From Cyrtodaria siliqua (taxonomy: Eukaryota > Mollusca > Bivalvia > Adapedonta > Hiatellidae): a stretch of DNA of 64,000 nt. Shown here in pieces: positions 35,034 to 45,800 of the stretch. The number at the start of each line of letters is the position of its first letter. Position 1 is the first letter of the stretch. The DNA lies in assembly GCA_037043455.1 (NCBI GenBank), contig JAWPHD010011018.1, positions 1 to 64,000 on the forward strand. The letters run 5' to 3'. The notes below the pieces were generated by a model. It worked only from the letters and a program-made list of their open reading frames with translations. It ran no database searches and was not told the DNA's origin. Both the position numbers and the translations under genes were made by a program.

Positions 35034-35250
35034 GTCATCATCAATTATATAGATTGGTAATCAGTGTAGAGATCAATCATCAGCATCACTTTTCCCACAA
35101 TCCAGTCATTGTTCATTAGCATCATTGTCATCAGTGACATCATCGTCATTCTCATCACTGCAGTCACATTGTTCCTGGCATCATCACTGTCCATCAGGTT
35201 CATGCACAACTAATGGGACTGCAGTGATGATGATGAAGATGATGTCATTG
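34280..35250. repeat. Compound GAT/CAT microsatellite cluster with SINE-like insert
   Basis: A 17-bp gatgatgaggacaagca repeat (34285-34350), (TGA)n at 34868-34914 and (ATC)n at 34988-35041 share flanks (ggatgaagaacaacagtaaa, caacaatgtgactgcag), so the cluster grew by duplication. An inverted relative is at 35100-35240. A SINE-like piece (34424-34540) sits inside. Confidence 0.85.
34424..34545 (-). mobile_element. SINE-like 3' region, family C
   Basis: (TTGAA)n followed by ttaaggcgcaccaacac, tatatggcgcctaacaggc and catgccaggctcatctt. Homologous to 56187-56285. The 3' end resembles that of SINE family B (gcaccaacagctaaggtcat). Confidence 0.65.
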
Positions 35251-36463
35251 ATGATGAAGAACAATGCTGATGCCCACAACACCAAATTGTTTACCTTTTA
35301 TTTAACCCTTAACCCACTTCATATATATAATGGACTGTTCTTTCTTTGAATTAAGACCATTCCATTTATGTGACAAAGGGGTGTTTTGGGGACTGACTGA
35401 TCAGCAGCCATACATTGTAAACCTGATCGCAATGCTTATCTAACTCGCAGGCTGATCAGGCTTTACAATGGACACACAAGCTATTAATTAGTAATGCTTA
35501 GCAGGTGAAGGGCTAATCATCTGCAAGCAAGTTTAGAGTCAAAATTATAAACTCAGGTGCTTAATAGATACTTCATTATTGCTGTGTCTATTTTAAAATT
35601 TAAACAATATCATAATATATCTATTTATCTATTATCATTGATTAAAATTAATTTTGGTTCATAATAATGTGCATATAACATTACAATATCAATGCCTGGA
35701 GTTAATGAAGTTAACATTTTGGAAAACCTTTAGCATTAATGCATTGAATTTAAGTAACCTTGCAGGCATTTCTTACACATACATGGGATATTAAGTTAAA
35801 AATTAAAACCTTTTTCTATCTCATCACACAATAGGAAGAACAAAGGTTTAGGTGTAACATTGTGCCTATAGATACATACAACTAAATACAGGGTCTGGAT
35901 ATAAAATTTTGCCATAAAGTTAAAGTTTCAAATATTAAGAATGGAAGACTCAACTGAGGACCATAAAGCCAAGCCTGCCATTGTGGATGTTTGTATCTCG
36001 AATTAGCGTGGTAACTGATACAGCCCCACATTGTGCCTAGACATCTGGGCATGCTAATTTTTGACAGGTGATGCAAACTTATTTGTCTTTAAATTCAATT
36101 TGGTGGTTGTAATATTTCTCAAATACCAGGATAAAATCCCTTGATCAATTATTACTTTTTAAAATAGACATAGATGAAAATTTATGGAGACTCCAAAAAC
36201 TGAGTGGTTCATCAGGGGTGTAATAAAACTGTAAAATGTGTAATGCAATATGCAAGACCCGTATTGCAGTACATATTACAATATGGAAAATCATTATTGA
36301 TTTGTTACAAGTTGTATTTTAAGTATACTGAAAAAAGTTTAGCAAGTCCTTATGTACATTTTGCTTAAAGAAATTGAATGCTATTTTATAATGTGAAGTA
36401 TTATAAAACATTTGCATCACATAGGGTGGTCTTCTCTTTCACTTATTAGTTGTGATCCAATGT
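35251..36463. other. Unassigned AT-rich DNA
   Basis: No coding or repeat signal recognised. Confidence 0.4.
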
Positions 36464-37514
36464 CAGTGCTCCAAGAATAGGATAGCTCGACGCCCAGGGC
36501 TCCTCGAAATCCATTCCGGGCCTGTCTCATTTTGCATACAAGGAGCCCGTCGGGCCTGTCTAAAATTTTTTTTTTACTTGATCTCAAGATCCCCGAGACA
36601 AATACTCCCAGGTGTATTCTGAACTATGAAAACACTTGCAATAAAGTAATTAAAATGTGTTATACACAAATTGAAACAATAAGAAGTTTGAATATTTTGC
36701 CTGGCGTCGTATCGGCAGGTTGTCACAACTTTGAGATCGACAATTTCTGACGTAAAACTACATTATCCTGCTATTAGGATTGTGTTTTCTTTCCTCTTTG
36801 ATAAGAAAAACCATTTTTGGCATTCAAAACACATTAATGCATGAAAAAAGTTCCTAATTGATGGTATTTCGATTGAATGTTTGTGAAATTTTCGGGCCGT
36901 AAAAGTGGTGTCACAGTAGTTCGGAAGGTACATAATTTCGGATTTTTTTTTTACATAATCGAATAAGAAAAACATTTCTACTCATTATTTAATCCATCAT
37001 TCTTTCTTTTATTATGTGTAAGGAGTTCCTGGAATCCTACTTTTAAATGAATTCTACTCTAGGCTCCTAATTCTTTGACTTGGAGAAAGTGGTGACAAAA
37101 AGAAAAATATAGCCAGAGTAGGTCCTGATAGTCTAAAACCCGAATAAAAATTTGGCTCCAAGTTGGCTCCAGTTTCACCAAGTCGGCTCCGATTATTATC
37201 GTTTGGCAAAAGTGCTAGTACTCTCCTTTGCATCAGTTGTAAATTTCAATGTAATATTCTATTCTAACGAAGTGATAAATAAGTCTGCTGACTAGGGAGC
37301 CTAAAGTGGTAACAAAAAGAAAAATATAGTCAGGGGAGGTTCTGAGTTTGGGCAATACATATGTAACAAATGTGTGCTATAAAAGCGAATAAAGAAAAAA
37401 ATATTGGACCTTTCCATTTTAAATCAGGGCCTGTCCATTTTAAAACAGGGCCTGTCCATTTTCAGAAGCAACAAGCCCTAGGCCTGTCTCTTAAACAATT
37501 TTCTTTGAGCACTG
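36464..37514. mobile_element. hAT-like non-autonomous element
   Basis: TIRs CAGTGCTCCAAGAA (36464-36477) and TTCTTTGAGCACTG (37501-37514) match at 13 of 14 positions and are flanked by AATGT on both sides (36459-36463, 37515-37519). The interior repeats cggg-cctgtct / gggcctgtccatttt near both ends. There is no transposase frame. Confidence 0.72.
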
Positions 37515-37699
37515 AATGTAAGTATCAGAGTTATCTCCCATTTAGTTAAAACAGCATATTTCATATTTGAAAAACCAAGTCAAGTATTGTGATGAATGGA
37601 TCAGATAAAAGGCATAACTGATCAATGTACTATCAAATCAACAACACTACTGATCATACAAACATATGATTAGACTGGATTTAACTATAAACTAAACAT

Positions 37700-38010
37700 A
37701 CTTTCAAACAAGGCGGCCATTTTGATTATTCGACGATAACAAAAAACACAAATTTGATAGAGGCCAACCCAAGGAACATGTATATGATATTTCACTACAA
37801 TGGAACAAGTGGTTTCGGTGGAGATATCATGTTGTTTGAAATTTCCCTAATTTTAGCCAGGGGGCCTCCTAAGTAACATTGCGACAAAGTTTCATCAAAA
37901 TCCTTCAAGCGGTTGAAATAGATGTCGATTTTATAAAATTGTTAACAGACGGTCGGACGGATGAAAAGCGATCACATAAGCTTGCCTGGCCTTTGGCCAG
38001 TAGAAATTAA
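37700..38010 (+). mobile_element. Element 3' end of the hairpin-ended group (partial)
   Basis: aaggcggccattttgattat ... gtttcatcaaaatccttcaa ... agacggtcggacggatg ends in cttgcctggcctttggccagtagaaatt. The terminal hairpin is recognisable but decayed. Confidence 0.65.
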
Positions 38011-38795
38011 AATTATCTCCCATTGAAATAAGAACGAAATTATATCAATTATCTGTAAAGCAGATAGATTAAAACATTTTGTTATTTTTTCCGCACATAT
38101 CTTTTCAAACACAATGCCCAGCATATATTTGCTAATTATGTTAATTATATTGTTAATGACCTCTGTCACGCATAGCCTAGAATATGCGCAAATGAATTTG
38201 CCATGCAATTTACGTGCTAAGCTTATTTTTGTCAGTATATTTTTGTCGAACTGTGCCTGTAAAACTAAAAACTTTTGTATTTTAGTGTTATGTATCGTTA
38301 TGACTGATGTTTGATAAATATGAATTAAAAAAAAAAAAAAAATTATTGTTTTAATTCAACTTTTTATTAACAATGCAACTCAGAACTGGAGCAGTCTGAA
38401 AACAATAAAGAGCAGAGCATACAAAGTGTTCCATGTTCTTGATTTTGTTCAGTTCAGTTGACCATTTATTTATTATTCAGATTTTTCCATAATGTTTTTG
38501 ATGTTTCAAGACATAGAATGTTTCCTGCTACTAAATTAGCTAGAGGTTCAACTATTCAGTAAAATAGATTGTCCCTACAATAAGCTAATCGCCACAAAAA
38601 AATGTGTTTGTTAAAATAGCCACCTGCCATAAGTAATTATCGCAAAACATGTTTTAGCTTTATAAAAAATTATAAGATACTGCACTCCATATAAGTGTTA
38701 TTATCTTCATCTTGTCTCTATTGTGTGACTTTACTATATTAAATGATCTTTATAACAAGTATTGTCTATAACAAGTATTGTCTAGTATAGCATAT
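38011..38795. other. Unassigned AT-rich DNA
   Basis: No coding or repeat signal recognised. Confidence 0.4.
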
Positions 38796-38796
38796 T

Positions 38797-38905
38797 TAGA
38801 TGTATCGTTTAAAAATCAGTTATTTAAAATAATACTGACTTACAATAGTTTTGCATAAAACAATTATAAAGTCAAATTAGTTCTCATTTAACTTAATGAA
38901 GAGGG
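38797..38905 (+). repeat. Copy of the 23.34-kb repeat
   Basis: agatgtatcgtttaaaaatc ... cttacaatagttttgcataa ... tagttctcatttaacttaat matches 23340-23455. Confidence 0.8.
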
Positions 38906-38906
38906 A

Positions 38907-39306
38907 ATCGGTTGAAAATTCATGATCGATCATCAGGGTTTTCCAACAACCGATGATCGATCATTCATCGATTAAACATGGCTTCCATATAAGACACCAG
39001 CGTAAGCCTTTTCAGACTATAATGAAGAAAAGTAACACAATTTTTATACTGGCCATTAAGCAGTTGAATGAAACTAACCAAGCATTTATCTATAGTATAA
39101 ATTGTGATACACCTTTTGAGATACATGATTATTTTTTGCAAAATTAAAGCTTTATTTCATTCTCAGACTCATGTACTTTTTATTTTTAGTACAAGAGAAT
39201 AAAATCAGTTTTGCAACAACCGAGTAAACTCGATCATGAAAAACTGTAATCGATTGATCGGAAAAACAACTTAACTGACCGATGCTCGATTAATCGGAAC
39301 AGTACT
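38907..39306 (-). mobile_element. hAT-like MITE, copy 3 (reverse orientation)
   Basis: Begins aatcggttgaaaattcatga and ends gctcgattaatcggaacagt, the reverse complement of the 26.57-kb copy. The terminal TAGTGTTGG is missing on the left. Confidence 0.78.
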
Positions 39307-39309
39307 TCT

Positions 39310-39925
39310 AGAACTTATCACTGAAGGTGACAAATTCTAAGTCAAACAAAGGGCAAAAAAATTATGTAATAAATTAAGCAATCAACAATAATTGTTATTT
39401 GTATATGAAGTTTGGATTTCTTGTTTGATGTTTTAAGTAATTTTCAACACATATCAGGTTATATATGACAGTAGATTTTTTTGTGGTGGAGGCAGACCAC
39501 CCACTTTTCCTGAGTGGAACCAGTACTGTACACCTCCCGCGATCTGTAAGAATCGACACTTCCTCACTTACAAGTTGAGCTCCCAGTGGGATTCAAACCT
39601 GCAGCAGTGAGAGATGAGAAGGTCATCAGCACGGAGACGCTATATGAAGTTTGGAAACAACTCATTCAAAACGAGGTTTGGAAACAACTCATTCAAAACG
39701 AGGTTTGTTAACAACTCATTCAAAACGAGGTTTGGAAACAACTCATTCAAAACGAGGTTTGGAAACAACTCATTCAAAACTGTTTGAGGAATGCAAGTAA
39801 CAAAAAAGTTAGGCAACTGGACGTGACGGGATGCGACAAAAAAGTGTTACGCGATGGGACGTTACGGACAACGTGATTCCTATATAGACCCCACTTCACT
39901 TTGTGAAAGCGGGGGTATAATTATA
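39310..39925 (+). mobile_element. Repeat family D copy with SINE insertion and 27-bp expansion
   Basis: Same blocks as 11.70-11.99 kb. It is split by a SINE at 39417-39640, then a 27-bp unit aggtttggaaacaactcatt plus caaaacg is repeated about five times (39646-39780). It ends with the cacttcactttgtgaaagcg hairpin and ggggtataat. Confidence 0.85.
39417..39640 (-). mobile_element. tRNA-derived SINE, family A, with 15-bp target site duplication
   Basis: Full body and B-box (ggtttgaatccc on minus, about 39589-39600). Perfect direct repeats TATATGAAGTTTGGA flank it (39402-39416 and 39641-39655). The tRNA-like head is partly deleted (gtctccgtgctgatgacc). Confidence 0.92.
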
Positions 39926-40535
39926 ACATTTCTAAATGCATCGTCTAGTGGAACATAGCTACCTCACCAAAATGAAGGCTCATTGCATGGCCTTTTACCA
40001 CATCTCCCTTATGTGACAAAGGTTTCTTGGTCTCCCCCACACCTCCCCGGAGATGAAGACTCATTGAACACTCACACACTTCACCTGTGTGATGAAGACT
40101 TCTTGGGAGATCACTTTAATAAATGGTATTAGATGGACAAACGGACAAATGACAAGAGTATTAATTATATTATAAGATTATTAAATAACAAGAATAACAA
40201 CTAGACACTATGTATAAGATAAGTGTGTATGTCAGTTATGTCCCTTGATACAATAGTACCTAATCAATTTTAAAGTAGCAATCCCGCCAACAACAGCCAA
40301 AATTTACATCATATGTATATATGATGGTTTCTAAACCTACTATGATGTTTTGTACAATAAATAGTCAAACATTTACTTAATTATTAAAATTCTTTTTTTT
40401 TCATTTTGTGGCTGCAGATTGCGGATCTAAACCTTTATCTAACTTGGTTAAAGGGCAGTAAGAATGTTTATGCTAAATGTTTAATTCAATGTAAGTGTTG
40501 CCTCACTTTGATAATTCTTTTTTTAACAGAACTTT
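39926..40535. other. Unassigned
   Basis: No coding or repeat signal recognised. Confidence 0.4.
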
Positions 40536-40817
40536 AACAAGAGCTGTCAGATCTGACAGCAGGCTTGATTTTTCAAGGTCTTGTCCATTTATTGGGCAAC
40601 TAATTTGAAAAAGGAGCATAATTCTATAAAATTATGGCTTAATGCATAACAGAGTTATAGCTTTGTTTGTACAATTTACTCTTATGATAATGAATACATG
40701 TGTAAAGTTTCTGTCAAGCAGTTTTCAAGATATGAGCTTACCAAAAAAGATTAACTAATGGTAACGCTAACGCCAGGGTGAGTAGAATAGTTTTTCTGCG
40801 AAAAGTCAAGCTAAAAA
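40536..40817 (+). mobile_element. Short hairpin-ended element (one unit)
   Basis: aacaaga plus perfect palindrome GCTGTCAGATCTGACAGC (40543-40560), a single body unit with agtttctgtcaagcagtttt, and an end at gtcaagctaaaaag. This is the smallest member of the ACAAGA-hairpin group here. Confidence 0.65.
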
Positions 40818-40964
40818 GTATGAAATCCCTACTAGATTCCCAAAGTTATTTATTAATGCCTGCAAGTACAGACGCATACATATCCCCCTCCCCCAATGTG
40901 ATGATTTTCACAAATTGAGTGTGCATATGACCCTGTGGGTGGGGGAGGGGGAGTACATTTGCTC

Positions 40965-41205
40965 CATCAATCATGTCAATAGTTTATTTACATGAAAGCA
41001 GTGATAAAACCTGTACCTGCATTGTAATAAACAAACACTCAATGCAAATTATACATTGTGTGGGAAGCGGCCATATTGTTTACATAGCAACAGTGCACTA
41101 TATTTTGTGCCGTTGCCTTCCGGTAATAAAAATGTCAAGATGTTGAACATGCAGAAGCAGGTGATACACATGAGGCGGGATCCTGTCATTCCCGATTATA
41201 TTTTT
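40965..41205 (-). repeat. Interspersed repeat with CRE-like core (copy 2, inverted)
   Basis: Reverse complement of 1813-2065: tgaaagcagtgataaaacct, agcaacagtgcactata, gtgccgttgccttccgg, gtgatacacatgaggcggga. The CRE-like part of copy 1 is not present here. Confidence 0.78.
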
Positions 41206-42312
41206 TTAGAGCATGCAATAGGAAATACACCTACTTTTCTTTTTGGCCTAAGACCCAAACAAATTGCATTTCATTTTAAAATCAGAAACGGAAATAGGTA
41301 ACGATAATGGGAGGTACAAAAAAAGAAGTATAATAATTGTATATGCAATATCTGTGTTTTAGATTGTTTACATCTGGTATTTTTTATACTATCAAAATGT
41401 CCCCAAAACTTTTGTGACATGCCTTTCTGACATGTAGATGGTGTTTTGAAAACAGCAGAAAACAAAATTTAAAATAAACTATGACAGTATTTTTTCTTGA
41501 AAACAAACATGAAGCAAATAAATACGGCATTGTTTCTTTCTTATATCAATAATTTTGCATATTTTCTGTGTTGACATTCTGCATTAATTAGAACCAATAT
41601 GTTTGCATAAAATTTCTCGATATCAAAAATCAGCATCTCGGAAAAAAACTTGAGAAAACAAAGTGATCGAAAACGAATCATATTTACAGTACCTGAAGTA
41701 AACAACATTTTGGATGCCATATATTTACAAACCTTATCGGATTGAAATTAAATGAAATTGGATCATTGATAGTGTTAGCTTTGTTCCAGCTTTGATTGTT
41801 GATTTCATCTAACATCATTTTATGTTAAATATATTCTAGTTCACTGATATATGAAAGCAATTATCGCAAATGCTAAGGTCGAGGATATAATTTATGTCTG
41901 TGTTACTTTGTGTAAGTTGTGCATATAAAGCTTATACTGAACTCTCTGTGGCAGGAACATGCGTGCCTAACAATAGGCAGTGACTTTTTCATATTGTCAA
42001 CGAACGCAGTTTTAAGTATTTAAGAATGATATAGTAGAAATACCTTTCACAAACTTGCTTTTCCCCTGTTTTTTTCAATAAACTTTGACAGCAGGAAGTT
42101 GACACTGTTTTCTACCTCCTTTCTGAGCGGTCCATCGAAATGGACCCGAAATGGAGTTGACTTACCGAAATGAACCGAAATGAAGTTTATTTTGACTACT
42201 TTTAGGTTAATATCTACTTATATTTGTTTAAAATAAAAAACTAAATTACTGATTCCTGATCATAAATACGAACTAAATCAGATTTCAGCAAATTTATGTG
42301 ACATTAGTTTCT
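41206..42312. other. Unassigned AT-rich DNA
   Basis: No coding or repeat signal recognised beyond a small cgaaatgaacc / cgaaatggacc repetition near 42135-42185. Confidence 0.4.
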
Positions 42313-42708
42313 CTAGTCTCGGTCAGCCAGACAGTATGATGCATATACATGTATTACTTGCAGATATAGGTCTGGGCAGATTAGGCCATTTAAAGCGCCC
42401 GGCCAATAGCCCAATTTATTCATGCAACGTTAAAGGATGTCATGTCGTAAATAAACATACAACGTCAATTGTTGATACACCAGTTAAACTTTTTAACGTC
42501 ACTTGCTGTTTCGCATATAAAGTTAAAAATAACAAATAATAAATTAACATGTTTTTTGAAAGTGTCGTAGAATCTCTCAAAATCTCGTCAAAATCGCCCC
42601 AAACTTTGGGGTGATTTCAAAAGTCCTATTTTCCTCAGGCCCTAGTTCTGGATCCGCGTAGCATAGTGTAACATAGAAATCAGAAGTGGTCCGGCTGACC
42701 GAGGCTAG
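42313..42708. mobile_element. MITE with 20-bp TIRs
   Basis: CTAGTCTCGGTCAGCCAGAC (42313-42332) is inverted at 42689-42708 with 18 of 20 matches. The interior is 396 bp total and non-coding. Confidence 0.8.
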
Positions 42709-42862
42709 TCGTCCTCCTAAAGTGGGTTGGTGGTTCATAGCGGCTTTTTAATGAAAGAAAAAACTATTTACACAAATTGTGAGCATCTATCATTTGGGGT
42801 TCAAGGATTAACACTACTTGCAGTAGGTAGAGAACACTTTCTGAGAGTTCTCGGAGCCTGTC

Positions 42863-45800
42863 AAGTCTGAATAAAGTATTGTGTTTAAGTGTTGCATATC
42901 TCTGCCCGGCATGTGTTCCAGTCTGGATAAAGTTAAGTGCTGCATATCTGCCTGGCATGTGTTCCAGTCTGGATAAGGTATTGTGCTTAAGAGTTTCATA
43001 CCTCTGCCTGGCATGTGTTCAAGTCTGGATAAGGCTTTGTGCTGCATACCTCTGCCTGGCATGTGTTCCAGTCTGGATAAGGTGTTGTGCTTCAGTGCTG
43101 CATACCTCTGCCTGGCATGTGTTCAAGTCTGGATAAGGCCTTGTGTTGCATACCTCTGCCTGGCATGTGTTCAAGTCTGGATAAGGCCTTGTGCTGCATA
43201 CCTCTGCCTGGCATGTGTTCAAGTCTGGATAAGGCCTTGTGCTGCATACCTCTACCTTGCATGTGTTCCAGTCTGGATAAGGCCTTGTGCTGCATACCTC
43301 TGCCTGGCATGTGTTCAAGTCTGGATAAGGCCTTGTGCTGCATACCTCTACCTTGCATGTGTTCCAGTCTGGATAAGGCCTTGTGTTGCATACCTCTGCC
43401 TGGCATGTGTTCAAGTCTGGATAAGGCCTTGTGCTGCATACCTCTACCTGGCATGTGTTCCAGTCTGGATAAGGCATTGTGTTTCATACCTCTGCCTGGC
43501 ATGTGTTCAAGTCTGGATAAGGCCTTGTGCTGCATACCTCTGCCAGGCATGTGTTCCAGTCTGGATAAGGTGTTGTGCTTAAGTGCTGCATACCTCTGCC
43601 TGGCATGTGTTTAAGTCTGGATAAGGCCTTGTATTGCTTACCTCTGCCTGGAATGTGTTCCAGTCTGGATAAGGTGTTGTGCTTAAGTGCTGCATACCTC
43701 TGCCTGGCATGTGTTCAAGTCTGGATAAGGCCTTGTGTTGCATACCTCTGCCTGGCATGTGTTCCAGTCTGGATAAGGTGTTGTGCTTAAGTGCTACTTA
43801 CCTCTGCCTGGCATGTGTTCAAGTCTGGATAAGGCCTTGTGTTGCATACCTCTTCCTGGCATGTGTTCAAGTCTGGATAAGGCCTTGTGCTGCATACCTC
43901 TACCTGGCATGTGTTCCAGTCTGGATAAGGCCTTGTGTTGCATACCTCTGCCTGGCATATGTTCAAGTCTGGATAAGGCCTTGTGTTGCATACCTCTGCC
44001 TGGCATGTGTTCAAGTCTGGATAAGGCCTTGTGCTGCTTACCTCTGCCTGGCATGGTTCCAGTCTGGATAAGGCCTTGTGCTGCATACCTCTGCCTGGCT
44101 TGTGTTAAAGTCGGGATAAGGCCTTGTGTTACATACCTCTACCTGGCATGTGTTCAAGTCTGGAAAGGCCTTGTGTTGCATACCTCTGCCTGGCATGTGT
44201 TCAAGTCTGGATAAGGTCTTGTGCTGCATACCTCTGTGTGGCATGTGTTCCAGTCTGGATAAGGCCTTGTGCTGCATACCTCTGCCTGGCTTGTGTTAAA
44301 GTCTGGATAAGGCCTTGTGTTGCATATCTCTACCTGGCATGTGTTCAAGTCTGGATAAGGCCTTGTGCTGCTTACCTCTGTCTGGCATGTGTTCCAGTCT
44401 GGATAAGGCCTTGTGCTGCATACCTCTGTCTGGCTTGTGTTAAAGTCTGGATAAGGCCTTGTGTTGCATACCTCTACCTGGCACGTGTTCAAGTCTGGAT
44501 AAGGCCTTGTGTTGCATACCTCTGCCCTGCCTGGAATGTGTTCCAGTCTGGATAAGGCCTTGTGTTGCATACCTCTGCCTGGCATGTGTTCAAGTCTGGA
44601 TAAGGCCTTGTGCTGCATACCTCTACCTGGCATGTGTTTTAAGTCTGGATAAGGCCTTGTGCAGCATACCTCTGCCTGGCATGTGTTCTAGTCTTGATAA
44701 GGCCTTGTGTTGCATACCTCTGCCTGGCATGTGTTCAAGTCTTGTTAAGGCCTTGTGCTGCATACCTCTGCCTGGCATGTGTTCCAGTCTGGATAAGGCC
44801 TTGTGTTGCATATCTCTGCCTGGCATGTGTTCCAGTCTGGATAAGGCCTTGTGTTGCATATCTCTGCCTGGCATGTGTTCAAGTCTTGATAAGGCCTTGT
44901 GATGCATACCTCTGCCTGGCATGTGTTCAAGTCTTGTTAAGGCCTTGTGCTGCATACCTCTGCCTGGCATGTGTTCCAGTCTGGATAAGGCCATATGTTG
45001 CATATCTCTGCCTGGCATGTGTTCCAGTCTGGATAAGGCCTTGTGTTGCATATCTCTGCCTGGCATGTGTTCAAGTCTTGATAAGGCCTTGTGATGCATA
45101 CCTCTGCCTGGCATGTGTTCAAGTATTGATAAGGCCTTGTGCTGCATACCTCTGCCTGGCATGTGTTCCAGTCTAGTCTGGATAAGGCCTTGTGCTGCAT
45201 ACCTCTACCTGGCATGTGTTCAATTCTGGATAAGGCCTTGTGATGCATACCTCTGCCTAGCATGTGTTCAAGTCTGGATAAGGCCTTGTGATGCATACCT
45301 CTGCCTGGCATGTGTTAAAGTCTTGATAAGGCCTTGTGATGCATATCTCTGCCTAGCATGTGTTCAAGTCTGGATAAGGCCTGTGCTGAATACCTCTTCC
45401 TGGCATGTGTTCAATTCTGGATAAGGCCTTGTGCTGCATACCTCTACCTGGCATGTGTTAAAGTCTGGATACGGCTTTGTGCTTAAGTGCTGCACACCTC
45501 TGCCTGGCATGTGTTCAAGTCTGGATAAGGCCTTGTGCTGCATATCTCTGCCTGGCATGTGTTCAAGTCTGGATAAGGCCTTGTGTTGCATATCTCTGCC
45601 TGGCATGTGTTCAAGTCTGTATAAGGCCTTGTGATGCAAACCTCAGCCTGGCATGTGTTCAAGTCTGGATAAGACCTTGTGCTGCATACCTCTGCCTGGC
45701 ATGTGTTCAAGTCTGGATAAGGCCTTGTGTTGCATATCTCTGCCTGTCATGTGTTCAAGTCTTGATAAAGCCTTGTGCTGCATACCTCTGTCTGGCATGT

